NCBI GenBank assembly: GCA_016256075.1
Contig: SDVU01000272.1
Coordinates: 1-16,241, forward strand
Source: Dictyocoela muelleri
Taxonomy: Eukaryota; Microsporidia
Length of the DNA: 16,241 nt
Direction of reading: 5' to 3'
Positions 1-7,249 of this stretch are shown one piece after another (position 1 is the first letter of the stretch; every line of letters starts with the position of its first letter). The notes under the pieces are model-generated. The model searched no databases. It was not told the DNA's origin and saw only the letters and a list, made by a program, of their open reading frames with translations. The translations under genes were made by a program, and so were the position numbers.

Positions 1-140
1 ATCTTTCATATTATCTGCGCTCATGTTAAAATAAGAGTATCTCGGAATCCAGCACATTTTTTTACATATTTTTTGTTTTTGCAACATATCTTCATCTTCC
101 ACCAGTTTCATTTTTTTTAATCCCCCAGAGGAGGAAAGTT

Positions 141-385
141 CCAAATAAGTAGTGAAATAATAAAAATTATTGAAAATCTATTAATTATCTGTTACCTGCC
201 GAGCCATTGATAAAACGAAAATCTCGTTAAGCTTTGGCTTTAGGGTAGCTAAGGAAATGAAGTTTATTGGAATATCAAAAACCAAAGGTCTGAGTCAAAG
301 GTTGAAGAACACTCTCCGGGTTGGCTCCTATGGTTGTTGTCAGCATGTAATATATATGATAGAAAATTCTTTTTGTAGTGGAAAT
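141..385 (+). repeat. SINE-like dispersed repeat, copy A (5' truncated)
   Basis: This is the body and 3' part of a dispersed repeat that recurs at 1950-2405 and 12368-12720 (+) and at 14165-14600 and 14688-15425 (-). Shared landmarks, in order, are TAGTGAAA, a core CATTGATAAAACGAAAATC, ACCAAAGG or CAAAGGT, a TTGTCAGCATGTAATAT block, and a closing TAGTGG. Copy D shares the most with it, including GATAAAACGAAAATC and GTCAGCATGTAATAT. No clear tRNA-like head precedes it, and the first 120 bases align poorly with other copies, so it is probably 5' truncated or heavily decayed. The repeat has no coding capacity in any frame. That it is a SINE is inferred from the heads of the other copies. Confidence 0.6.
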
Positions 386-400
386 ATATTATCGAAAACG

Positions 401-660
401 TATTTGTCTTAACGATAAAATTATAATTTAAAAATAAGAAGTGCGTCGGATCGAAAAATAACATCGTAATAATGTTATGCGAACATGTTTTATTTCGTCT
501 GAGGTCTAAATATTTAATAAATTATAGAACGTTAAAAAACAATCTTTTTTTTCATAGCGATTTAATCATTTATATTTTTGTTAATTTTTTTCCTCAACTT
601 GCAAGACTTATTTTTTATTTCACTTTTTTCCTCTGATCTGGTAATATTCTTCATTTTATA
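401..660. other. A+T-rich spacer, nothing recognised
   Basis: Low-complexity A+T-rich sequence between SINE copy A and the first fold-back. I see no open frame of note, no tRNA and no element ends. The short minus-strand open frame over 264-464 crosses the SINE copy and is not a gene. Confidence 0.5.
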
Positions 661-661
661 T

Positions 662-1014
662 TCTCATGACGGTTCTACAAGGGGTTAGTCACCACGTGTA
701 AAAAATAGTAAATCGCAATTGGTAAAAGGAGAGAACATGATTCTTATTTGTAATAAGCTAAAAAATGATGAGATAAATTTAAAATGAAGTCATCTTATCA
801 ATGACGTTGATATATAGAGGTTCGCGAAAAATCCTGCTAAGAAAGATTTTTCGCGAACCTCTATATATCAACGCCATTAATAAGATGACTTCATTTTAAA
901 TTTATCTCATCATTTTTAGCTTATTACAAATAAGAATCATGTTCTCTCCTTTTACCAATTGTGATTTATTATTTTTTTAACGTGGTGACTAAGCCGTTGT
1001 AGAACTCTCATGAC
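662..1014. mobile_element. Fold-back MITE, GGTTCTAC family, copy 1, with 9-bp TSD
   Basis: The element proper (671-1005, 335 bp) is one near-complete inverted repeat. The left arm begins GGTTCTACAAGG and continues to TTAGTCACCACG; the right arm ends in CGTGGTGACTAAG then CCGTTGTAGAAC. The arms meet at about 830-860 around TTCGCGAAAAATC and GATTTTTCGCGAA, so a transcript could fold into one long hairpin. It is flanked by the direct repeat TCTCATGAC (662-670 and 1006-1014), read as a 9-bp target duplication, or 8 bp if the right end lost its last C by mutation. An 8-9 bp duplication is typical of Merlin and Mutator-like elements, and Merlin relics occur in this window, but no element here shows matching ends. 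There is no coding capacity. Confidence 0.88.
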
Positions 1015-1340
1015 ATTTTATAGCCATTTTATTATTTTCTTCTAAACCATTTCCTCATTTTAAATTTTTCTATTGAATGTTGACAGAATTCGAAAGATCT
1101 AGATAACGTGAATTTTGAAATTCCAAGCGTATAATTGAATGTTATAAAAAGGGTATGCATATTGAATTTTAATTAGAACAAAAATACGCGTATATATAAA
1201 GTTAAAGAATGAATTAACGCGGGCAAACTTTGTATTTACATTTCGATTTTTTTAAATCTTAATAAAATATTTTTGAACCACGGTCTGAATTTTATAATTG
1301 TTTATAATAGTAATCTTAAATATTGAAAAAAAAACATAAT
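1015..1340. other. A+T-rich spacer, nothing recognised
   Basis: No open frame, tRNA-like box or repeat end could be supported here. It separates the first fold-back from the tRNA-like segment that received the hAT MITE. Confidence 0.4.
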
Positions 1341-1375
1341 TTGACACATCTTGTAGAATGGTTAATGTGTTAGAC
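1341..1375 (+). repeat. Possible tRNA-like SINE head split by the hAT MITE
   Basis: TAGAATGGTTA at 1354-1364 resembles a Pol III A-box (compare TAGATCAGTGGTTA at 2554), and the sequence TTAATGTGTTAGA reads like the D-arm region of a tRNA. The hAT MITE at 1376-1781 interrupts it, and the continuation from 1782 resumes with TGTTAGAG. A B-box beyond the insertion is not clear, so this is a weak call. Confidence 0.35.
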
Positions 1376-1789
1376 CAGTGTTTCACAATCTTTTTTAGCT
1401 CACCCCCCCTAGCCCAAAAAATTGCTGTTTGCCCCTCAAGTTGAAAAAATTGTCTGTTCCTTTAACCTAAAAAATTTGTTGTCTCCCCTATACAAAATAT
1501 TAGGTATTTAGTAAAAAATGTTTAATTATTTTTACTGATTTAGGTAATTAAATGATAAAAACAAAATTATTTATCTAATGAAATGATTGAATCTGATTTT
1601 TATTACATTTTCATTTGATATTAGGATCAAACTTTGTATGTTTAAGCCATAAATCCATGGAAATTCCAATAGCACCTCTCCCTTGAAAATTCCAATAACT
1701 CCACCCGCTAATCTAAATTGCCTTCATCTGGAAATCAAAATTATTCCAAAGTAGGGCGTAGGGCTACGTTGGAAAACACTGTGTTAGAG
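1368..1789 (+). mobile_element. hAT MITE, copy 1, with 8-bp TSD
   Basis: The 406-bp element (1376-1781) begins CAGTGTTTCACAA and ends TTGGAAAACACTG, an imperfect terminal inverted repeat of the CAGTGTTTCCCAA type common in hAT transposons. The flanks TGTTAGAC (1368-1375) and TGTTAGAG (1782-1789) form an 8-bp target duplication with one mismatch, the hAT signature length. Its interior matches the reverse complement of the element at 9813-10208 over much of its length, for example TAGGTATTTA, AATTATTTTTACTGATTTA and AAATTATTTATCTAATGA. It has no open frame and must have been moved by a hAT transposase encoded elsewhere. The mismatched duplication and diverged ends suggest it is older than the second copy. 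Confidence 0.85.
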
Positions 1790-1949
1790 GGTAAGTTAAT
1801 AATCACTTTTAGATTCTTTCAATTTCTAATTTTATAGATTTACTAATTTGCTGAAAATCAAAAACGACCCCGCGAGATTTCACTCTTTAGCATGCCGGAC
1901 GCATTTCTTGAGACAATATACGAGAAAATGTAGTTAATTATGTCTGATT

Positions 1950-2405
1950 CACAGTAGCGGCACTCTCTACTGTAATATTTAAGTATCGGCGTTAAAATCA
2001 CGTTAAAATCACGTTAAAATCACGTTAAAATCACTTTAATATATAATTGAGGTTTGTATGAAGCGGCTAATAACTGTAATAGTAATTACAATTGTTCTAG
2101 TGTGACATGGCTATTAAAATCTGATATAATATTAAAAATGAGAAAAAGGTCTCTTTTAGGGTGAGATTATTGTGGGTAAATATTTCTTGAAAAAAGTATT
2201 GAAACTAAAAAATCTTAAATTCACTTGTATACTACCGTATCATTGATAAAACAAGAATCGCAAGCACTTATAGTCGTCTGTGTAGTTTACAGTGACGTAT
2301 TATTCTAACAACGATAACCAAAGATATATTGTCTATGGAGGAGATGAACGCCATGTAGGATATTATACATATATTTGGCATGTATAATATATAGATGTTA
2401 TTTCT
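1950..2405 (+). repeat. SINE-like dispersed repeat, copy E, with multiplied B-box
   Basis: This copy lines up with copy C along its length: ATATAATTGAGG near 2040, a TTGTTCTAGTGTGACATGGCT stretch (C has TTGTTCAAGTGTAGTGTAGCT), the GGTCTCTTTTAGGGTG block, TTCTTGAAAAAAGTA, then ACTACCGTATCATTGAT at about 2231-2247 followed by ATAAAACAAGAATCGC. The tail holds ACCAAAGAT and a GCATGTATAATATA block near 2380. In the position where other copies carry the tRNA-like B-box (GGTTCGAAACC in copy F) this copy has GTTAAAATCAC in four tandem units. There is no coding capacity. The boundary at the 5' end is uncertain by about 20 bases. Confidence 0.65.
1991..2034 (+). repeat. Four perfect 11-bp tandem units in the SINE B-box position
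   Basis: GTTAAAATCAC occurs four times head to tail without a mismatch, followed by a broken fifth unit (TTTAATATA). The unit sits where sister copies carry a B-box-like GGTTCGAAACC or AAGTTCAAAGCCC, preceded by the shared AAGTATCGGC or AAGTATCAAG. Confidence 0.9.
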
Positions 2406-2548
2406 TGTGTGTATCTTATTAAATATTTCTTGCTATCAAAAATCATTTTCTTTTAACCTAAAATTTCATTTATAGAGTTCGTTGGTGTTTTTGTTATATG
2501 GCCTAAAATAAATAGGAAGTTTTATATAATAAGAAAAAATATTTAGAG

Positions 2549-2608
2549 TCAGATAGATCAGTGGTTAATGTTACAAAAATTGCGTTTCTCCGTAAATTGT
2601 GACCCATA
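2549..2608 (+). repeat. tRNA-like SINE head, copy G
   Basis: TAGATCAGTGGTTA at 2554-2567 is a good A-box (close to the tRNA form TAGCTCAGTGGTTA), preceded by CAGA as in copies D and F. A B-box-like GTAAATTGTGACCC follows at 2592-2605, a spacing within the normal range for an A-box to B-box pair. The known SINE body does not clearly follow, so this is either a head-only fragment or a separate tRNA pseudogene. It does not fold into a full tRNA cloverleaf by eye. Confidence 0.5.
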
Positions 2609-2689
2609 TATAAATTTGATTAAAAGTGGTTTGAAAAAATTTTGATTTTTAATAATAAAATTTTATTAAGAGCCTCTCTGAAAATTGTG

Positions 2690-2790
2690 TTCTACTTATT
2701 AAATTTAAATTTAATTATAAAAATATAAAAAATATAAAAAAATATAAAAAAATCAATTTTTAAATTTAAAATTTTAAAGTATGTAGCTTT
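2690..2790. repeat. Low-complexity AAAATAT tract
   Basis: Runs of A broken by TAT at irregular 8-10 base steps, flanked by AAATTTAAATTT. This is simple-sequence DNA with no larger structure. Confidence 0.6.
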
Positions 2791-2817
2791 CTGCAAGTTA
2801 TTTTCCTCGTTAAAAAT

Positions 2818-2920
2818 GTGGCAGATATCTCACTAGTTGACACTATTAATTGTAAAATTCAAGTATCAAGGTTCGAAACCCTCTTTCGTCACTCTTTAAT
2901 AAATAATGAGTTAATGAATT
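2818..2920 (+). repeat. tRNA-like SINE head and start of body, copy F
   Basis: GCAGATATCTCACTAGTTGA (2821-2840) occupies the A-box position, and the strict B-box GGTTCGAAACC lies at 2870-2880, preceded by AAGTATCAAG as in copy E. The start of the body, TTTAATAAATAATGAG, matches copy D (TTTAATAAATAATTAG) immediately after its head. The match is lost by about 2920, so this is a 5' fragment. It carries the best-preserved B-box of the family, which supports a tRNA origin. Confidence 0.6.
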
Positions 2921-2974
2921 AAGCACTCAAAAACTATAAAAAAAGTATCGTTAGCAGCCATAACCACACAACGC

Positions 2975-3200
2975 CCAAAAACACACAGTCTATTTATTAA
3001 GTGGTTTTTATTTTTTTTAAAAAATATCAATTTATTAATGATGTAGTCAGCAACGAAAAACACACAGTTAAATTCAATTATCAAAAATTTATTTTTCATA
3101 ATTTAAATTATAAAGACGCGCGAAAAATACACAGCCAAATTTCATTATCAAAAATTGATTTTTTAGTTAATTTTAATAAAGCGTTTTATAAACAAATTTT
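2975..3200. repeat. Diverged tandem repeat of about 67-79 bp
   Basis: The motif AAAAACACACAG or AAAAATACACAG begins near 2976, 3056 and 3123, each followed by a T-rich stretch. The last two units share AATTCAATTATCAAAAATTTA-like sequence. The plus-strand open frame of 69 codons at 3001-3210 lies across it and is explained by the repeat. Confidence 0.55.
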
Positions 3201-3210
3201 ATCTTTATAA

Positions 3211-3600
3211 CAAATTTTATTTTTAAAAATGCTACCTTGGAACAAAAAGAAAGAAATTTATATAAAAAATCATTTAATCTGACTATTATATATTTTTGTA
3301 AAAAAAACTTTAATTAAATTATTTAGAAAATCATGCAATTTATTTTCTTAAATTTTTTAATACGGTAGGTTGGTTTTGCCAACCCTCTCACCTTGTGATC
3401 GCTTTTTAAGAGTAAATAAAGTATATCCCGAAAACAACATCTTTATTTAATTTTCGCTTCTTTTATCTTTAAGAACCCAATAAAATGTTGACGATAACAA
3501 CAATCCAATAAAATCCATTTCTCCTTTTAAACTGACAACAAAAACTAACTTTTAAATCCCTTTACTTTAATTACAATATAATAAGGAGATTTTACTCCTT
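3211..3600. other. Spacer upstream of the Tc1/mariner relic
   Basis: A+T-rich sequence with two copies of CCAATAAAAT (3478 and 3505 regions) and a short hairpin, AAGGAG/CTCCTT, at 3583-3600. The string AAGGAGATTT also occurs inverted near 4769-4779, beyond the transposase relic. It could be a remnant of a terminal inverted repeat, but at ten bases this is weak. No other feature is seen. Confidence 0.35.
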
Positions 3601-3606
3601 TTTAAT

Positions 3607-4735
3607 TTGACAGTAAATCTATGTTTTATAGGATGCATTGCATCCAACATTCCAGATGAAGAAAACTTAGGTTTTGAGGAGATGGACTCTGTTGTTATAG
3701 ACAGCAACTCTCCAGATAACACCACAAAGGCCAGGCAACCTTTGACAAAAGACATGGTCGAGACGTTCTTAAACCCTAGGAGAGCATTAATACCTTTTTC
3801 TGATATGCTAAAAATTCTAAATATGTCAAAGATAGCACTTATTAGGCTAGACAAAAAGTATCTTTCTGGTGAGTTAAATGACTTGTCTTTGTATAAGACT
3901 GCTGACCAGAAGAAAAGCAAAACCACCAAGGGCACTATTTTTGAGATAAATCTCATTGCAACTGAATTCTCTCATTCCTCCTGTGAAAGAGTAAGTGATA
4001 TTTCAGAGAAGCTGAAAAGAATTTACGAGAGTGTAAACTATTCTCAGTCTACAATCTGTAGGATTGTAAAAAATATGGGATATACAAAGAAATCCCTTAC
4101 TCTTTTTTACTATTAATAGGAATAGTAACAATAACAAATTAATAAGGAGCCAATATGCAACCGTAATAAGCTATATTGATGATGGTAACATTATTTTTAT
4201 TGATGAAACGGGATATAACCTCCATATATACCAGAATAATTGATACTCGCTAAAGAACACTAAGTGCTTCATCAACGTACCAAACTCAAAAGGTACAAAT
4301 ATTTCAGTATTGTGTGGTATTACAACTATCGGCGTTCTTTGTTACAAAGTCAAGGTTGGTATGTTTAAATCAGTTGATGTTATTGAGCTTATCAATACAC
4401 AAATACCTATTCTAGAAACCAATGTCATATGATTCTTATACATGGACAATGCTTCGACCATAGAACAGCAGAAATAAGAGATGCATCACGTGAGAAAGGC
4501 TATATTCTGATATTCCTACATTCTTACACACTTCAACTCAATCCGATTAAAGATTTTTTTGCGTGTCTTAAATCCCATGTTCGAGAAAGGGGTAGTTTCA
4601 CTGACAGAGTAGTTCTAATAGGGATAATAGATAATATTCTTCAGAATAATGGTTTTAAAATGAGTGTATATTATCAGCATATGAGAACATGGCTTATTGC
4701 AGCTTTGTCTCATCAAGACTTCATTTAATAAATCT
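3607..4735 (+). pseudogene. Tc1/mariner (IS630-Tc1) transposase relic
   Basis: Three blocks in two frames cover a DDE transposase. Block 1 (3607-4116, 169 codons) ends in a helix-turn-helix: the segment from ALIPFSDML to SQSTICRIVKNMGYTKKSLT matches the paired-type DNA-binding region that precedes the catalytic core. Block 2, in another frame, holds IFIDETGYNLH (first catalytic Asp at 4202-4204), then SVLCGITTIGVLCY and FLYMDNAS (second Asp at 4445-4447). Block 3 (4429-4728, back in the first frame) has FLHSYTLQLNPIKDFFACLK, the conserved motif before the third catalytic residue. That residue is Glu in active enzymes but Lys here (codon 4549-4551). There is also an in-frame stop after YQNN in block 2. 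With at least two frame changes, a stop and a lost catalytic residue, it is dead. No convincing terminal inverted repeats or TA duplication were found. The first in-frame ATG at 3607 may not be the ancestral start. Confidence 0.85.
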
Positions 4736-4820
4736 GTGTCCTGAATCTTATTTTATTTTTATTTAAATCTCCTTTTCTTTCTTTAAACATTTTTTATCTT
4801 AGGGACCCTTAATAATGCAC

Positions 4821-4952
4821 TTTGGTGCCAATAATAATGAAATTTGATGCCAATAATAATGAAAGATGATGCCAATAATAATAAAATTCGGTGCCAATAA
4901 TAATGAAAGATGGTGCCAATAATAATGAAAGATGGTGCAAATAATAATGAAA
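4821..4952. repeat. 22-bp minisatellite, six units
   Basis: Six consecutive 22-bp units begin at 4821, 4843, 4865, 4887, 4909 and 4931. Each has the form (N)3GRTGCCAATAATAATGAAA with few substitutions. Because 22 is not a multiple of 3, the array stays open on the minus strand across a run of I, Y, W and H codons, which makes a spurious 65-codon frame at 4783-4980. Confidence 0.93.
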
Positions 4953-4981
4953 AGGTCTGTAATACAAAAACAAAAAACAAT

Positions 4982-5140
4982 AAAGCTATTTTTTATGATA
5001 ACTATAAATATAAACGTAAATATGTGAGAAAAAAAAATAATTGGTAAGGAATACTGCAGCGTTAAATGTAATGCAAAATTAAAAACACCCTAAGATTTGA
5101 ATCGCTTAAAATAAATATAAAAACATGATCACTCGCCACA
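4982..5140 (+). pseudogene. FLYWCH-type zinc-finger relic (probable MULE remnant)
   Basis: Reading from 4985 gives AIFYDNYKYKRKYVRKKNNW (Trp codon 5042-5044). After a frame change comes YCSVKCNAKLKT (Cys codons at 5055 and 5067) and then KHDHSPQTK (His codons at 5124 and 5130). The order Y-Y-W-C-C-H-H is that of a FLYWCH finger and parallels the finger of the MULE at 7742-7999 (YEGFAY, WRC, KC, HDVH). Several stops interrupt the reading. A 33-codon open stretch at about 5161-5272 (HIPFKNYCICKNK onward) follows in a shifted frame but is not recognised. FLYWCH fingers are usual in the N-terminus of MULE transposases, so a MULE origin is likely but not shown, as no catalytic core follows. Confidence 0.6.
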
Positions 5141-5371
5141 AACAAAAACTAAAATTTTTTAAAAAAGAAACATCTCATATACCTTTCAAAAACTATTGTA
5201 TATGCAAAAACAAAATTATATCAAATATTTTTAAAAATATCGATCTAAGTGAAATAGCAATATTTTTTTAAAGAAAAATTTTTATAAGATGGTTAGTAAA
5301 AAAGAGATAACTATAAATATTTTCGATGATTTTAATAAGATATCACAAGAAAAAAAATTCAGTACTCAGTA

Positions 5372-5660
5372 TTTATTCAGGGCGCAGCTAAAAATTCATA
5401 CAAAAAACTCATGAAAAAATAAAAATATAATTGAGTTTCTCATGACGAGTTATTATGGAAGGCAATAATTTTTAACCTTATACTACTAAATAAATGAATA
5501 ATAAAAACTGGCAAAGCCCGTTTTTATTATTCATTCATTTATTTAGTAGTATAAGATGAAAAAAATATACCTACTATAGTAACTCGTCATGAGAAACTCA
5601 ATTATATTTTTATTTTTTCATGAGTTTTTTGTATAAATTTTTAGCTGCGTCCTGAATAAA
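5372..5660. mobile_element. Fold-back MITE, TTTATTCAGG family
   Basis: A 289-bp inverted repeat with ends TTTATTCAGGGCGCAGCTAA and its complement, CTGCGTCCTGAATAAA. The arms are about 130 bp and nearly identical in the outer 80 bases, including AACTCATGAAAAAATAAAAA and GAGTTTCTCATGACGAGTTA. They diverge in a patch near 5455-5475 and pair again at ATACTACTAAATAAATGAAT. The loop is about 12 bases, centred on TGGCAAAGCCC (5509-5519). No direct target duplication is visible. The termini differ from the other fold-backs here, so this is a separate family of unknown superfamily. No coding capacity. Confidence 0.85.
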
Positions 5661-5718
5661 AATATATATTAATAAATAAAATTATTAAATGATTATACAA
5701 TTATTTTTACGAAATATG

Positions 5719-6123
5719 TTAAACTTCTTTAAAATTTCTCCTCCATGCTAAAATATCCAAGTATTTTTGTATAAATCCTCGGTTAATTATATATCCGAAT
5801 GTATTTTCTTTTTTGCAATACTCCATAGATCCTCAATTGTCTGAGTATGCTTACCTGTCAACGGATTAAAAAAAATTAAATTGTGGTTTACAGTAAAATT
5901 ATAATATCCTTTTTCTTCAAGTCCAACAAAAGATTCGGACATATAAGATACAAAAAAACACCTTTATAAACATTTAAGTCAATTAATTCGTGTAATGTAT
6001 TCTTTTTCATGTACTCTATTACATTAAAAACACTTATTTGTACCTTTTATACACCCCAAACATCCAAATCTGTGGTTTTAGTCGACCTTAATTATATTTA
6101 CGTCTGTATAAAAGAGATTCATC
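5719..6123 (-). pseudogene. Merlin (IS1016/ISXO2-like) transposase relic
   Basis: On the minus strand the order of motifs is that of the ISXO2-like DDE domain. First comes DESLLYRRKYN, with the first catalytic Asp at 6123-6121, then GRLKPQIWMFGVYKRYK. Next are SYMSESFVGLEEKGYYN, TVNHNLIFFNPLTGKHTQ and TIEDLWSIAKKK, whose Glu is the expected third catalytic residue. It ends with YIINRGFIQKYLDILAWRRN and stops at 5719-5721. Merlin transposases have the form (I)DES-(F/L)-RRKYN, TVNH, P-TG-HT-IE-LW, so the family call is firm. In-frame stops and at least two frame changes make it inactive. The N-terminal zinc-ribbon half should lie at about 6124-6490, but only a doubtful trace (GRQKISISF) is seen. 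No ends or target duplication could be assigned. Confidence 0.85.
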
Positions 6124-6222
6124 GGTTCATACCAGTTTTGTGTTGCTTTTGAATTTCATGTTTTTTTTGAATTTTCATGTTGTTTTTGAAAAATTAAAAA
6201 AAAACACAAAATAAGAATAAAG
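6122..6222. repeat. Left arm of an inverted repeat upstream of the Merlin core
   Basis: The reverse complement of this stretch (CTTTATTCTTATTTTG, then a T-run, AACATGAAAATT and CTGGTATGAAC) reappears on the plus strand at 6493-6570. The left arm has an extra 20-odd bases around a second ACATGAAATTC. The spacer is about 270 bp. Confidence 0.6.
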
Positions 6223-6492
6223 GGGAAACTTATTGAAATTTTTTGTCTTCCGTGGAGCATTTTAATTAATTCCAACCTGTTTAATTTCTTTATTAATTTT
6301 ATCAAATGATCAGTATTTTATTTTTTTTATCAAGAATTTTCCTTTCATTATCTGAAATTTGTTTTTTAAATAATATATTGAATCTCATACTCGCGAATTT
6401 CATTTTTTTTAATAAAGTATACAATCCTAAATATCAGTATTTTTTGTATCATTTATAAGAAAATTTATTTTCATTACTGAATCTTTCATCTG

Positions 6493-6570
6493 CTTTATTC
6501 TTATTTTGTTTTTTTTTTAATTTTAAAAATAACATGAAAATTAAAAAAACACCAAGCTGGCATGAACGGA
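6493..6570. repeat. Right arm of the same inverted repeat
   Basis: CTTTATTCTTATTTTG, a T-run, AACATGAAAATT and CTGGCATGAACG match the complement of 6122-6222 with a few changes. The left arm abuts the Merlin DES motif, so this may be a short inverted duplicate of Merlin sequence or an unrelated fold-back. The 60-codon open frame at 6534-6716 starts inside it and shows no family features. Confidence 0.6.
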
Positions 6571-6890
6571 TTCATCAATTTGGACTTCTTTCCCTGCTAT
6601 GCCATTTTTTGTTTTATTTAATATGTAATCATTTATCATTACGGCTCCATTTTTTATTTCTTTTAATAATAAAAAAAGAAGTTCTACTCATTTTCAATTC
6701 ATGTATGGCTTTTTAGGACTTATATCATCTTTAAAAAATAGATAAAGAAATTTTATAAGTTTTGAAAAATCAATTTTGCAATATGTAAAGTAGCTTTTGT
6801 CGTATATTTATCTTTTTGCACCACAATTTTTTTACAAGGGCAAAAAAACACTTTCAAAATCTCTATTCTCTAAAAGAATAGCTTCTCCAA
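6571..6890. other. Spacer, nothing firmly recognised
   Basis: A minus-strand stretch of about 30 open codons near 6735-6845 reads FCPCKKIVVQKDKYTTKATL. It has a Cys pair but no recognisable domain. Nothing else is supported. Confidence 0.3.
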
Positions 6891-6893
6891 CGT

Positions 6894-7157
6894 GTTATGG
6901 CACTGTAAAGAAACGAGAAGAGATAATGAAATTATATTGAAATAAGCGTGAAATCTTCTGTTTATAAACGTTACCGGTTTTGTTTTTCTTATAAAAATAT
7001 ATTTACAATTAAATTATTTTTTTTTGCTACGCAAAAAATTACCTTTTTTGGAAATATATTTTTATAAGAAAAAAAACGATAACGTTTATCAACAAAAGAT
7101 TCAAGCTATTTCAATATAATTTCATTAGCTCTCCTCGTTTCTTTACAGTGGCATAAC
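6894..7157. mobile_element. Fold-back MITE, GTTATGCCACTG family
   Basis: A 264-bp inverted repeat. The left end is GTTATGGCACTGTAAAGAAA and the right end is the complement of GTTATGCCACTGTAAAGAAA. The arms continue through CGAG, ATAATGAAATTATATTGAAA, a TAAACGTTA segment and CTTATAAAAATATATTT (inner end near 7005; partner begins near 7051), leaving a loop of about 45 bases. Small indels have accumulated in both arms. No direct target duplication is visible in the flanks (CTCCAACGT against CTGGGTCGC). No coding capacity, and the ends match no other element here. Confidence 0.82.
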
Positions 7158-7249
7158 CTGGGTCGCTCGGTCATTTCTTAATAAAATTTTTTTTATTACC
7201 ACTATGTTAAAACGTTTGAAAAAAGCTATGGATCATGAATATTTTTCAA

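Noticed and set aside
264-464. Minus-strand open frame of 66 codons
   Set aside because: It overlaps SINE copy A, has no domain and is rich in F, N and Y, as expected of A+T-rich noise.
671-1005. Paired CRISPR, terminator or bacterial attenuator reading of the long hairpin
   Set aside because: The size, target duplication and second copy at 9340 show a mobile fold-back element in eukaryotic DNA.
1991-2034. CRISPR-like or iteron-like array
   Set aside because: The 11-bp units are directly abutting with no spacers and lie within a dispersed repeat.
2911-3210. Overlapping open frames on both strands (62 and 69 codons)
   Set aside because: They lie on a diverged tandem repeat, and both strands being open points to composition, not coding.
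3567-3956. Minus-strand open frame of 129 codons
   Set aside because: It is antisense to the Tc1/mariner block whose plus-strand reading has recognisable motifs, so it is a shadow frame.
4783-4980. Minus-strand frame with repeated I, Y, W and H residues
   Set aside because: It is the translation of the 22-bp minisatellite. The unit length is not a multiple of 3, so no true protein repeat exists.
6534-6716. Plus-strand frame of 60 codons with a hydrophobic stretch
   Set aside because: It starts in an inverted-repeat arm and has no family features or upstream signal.
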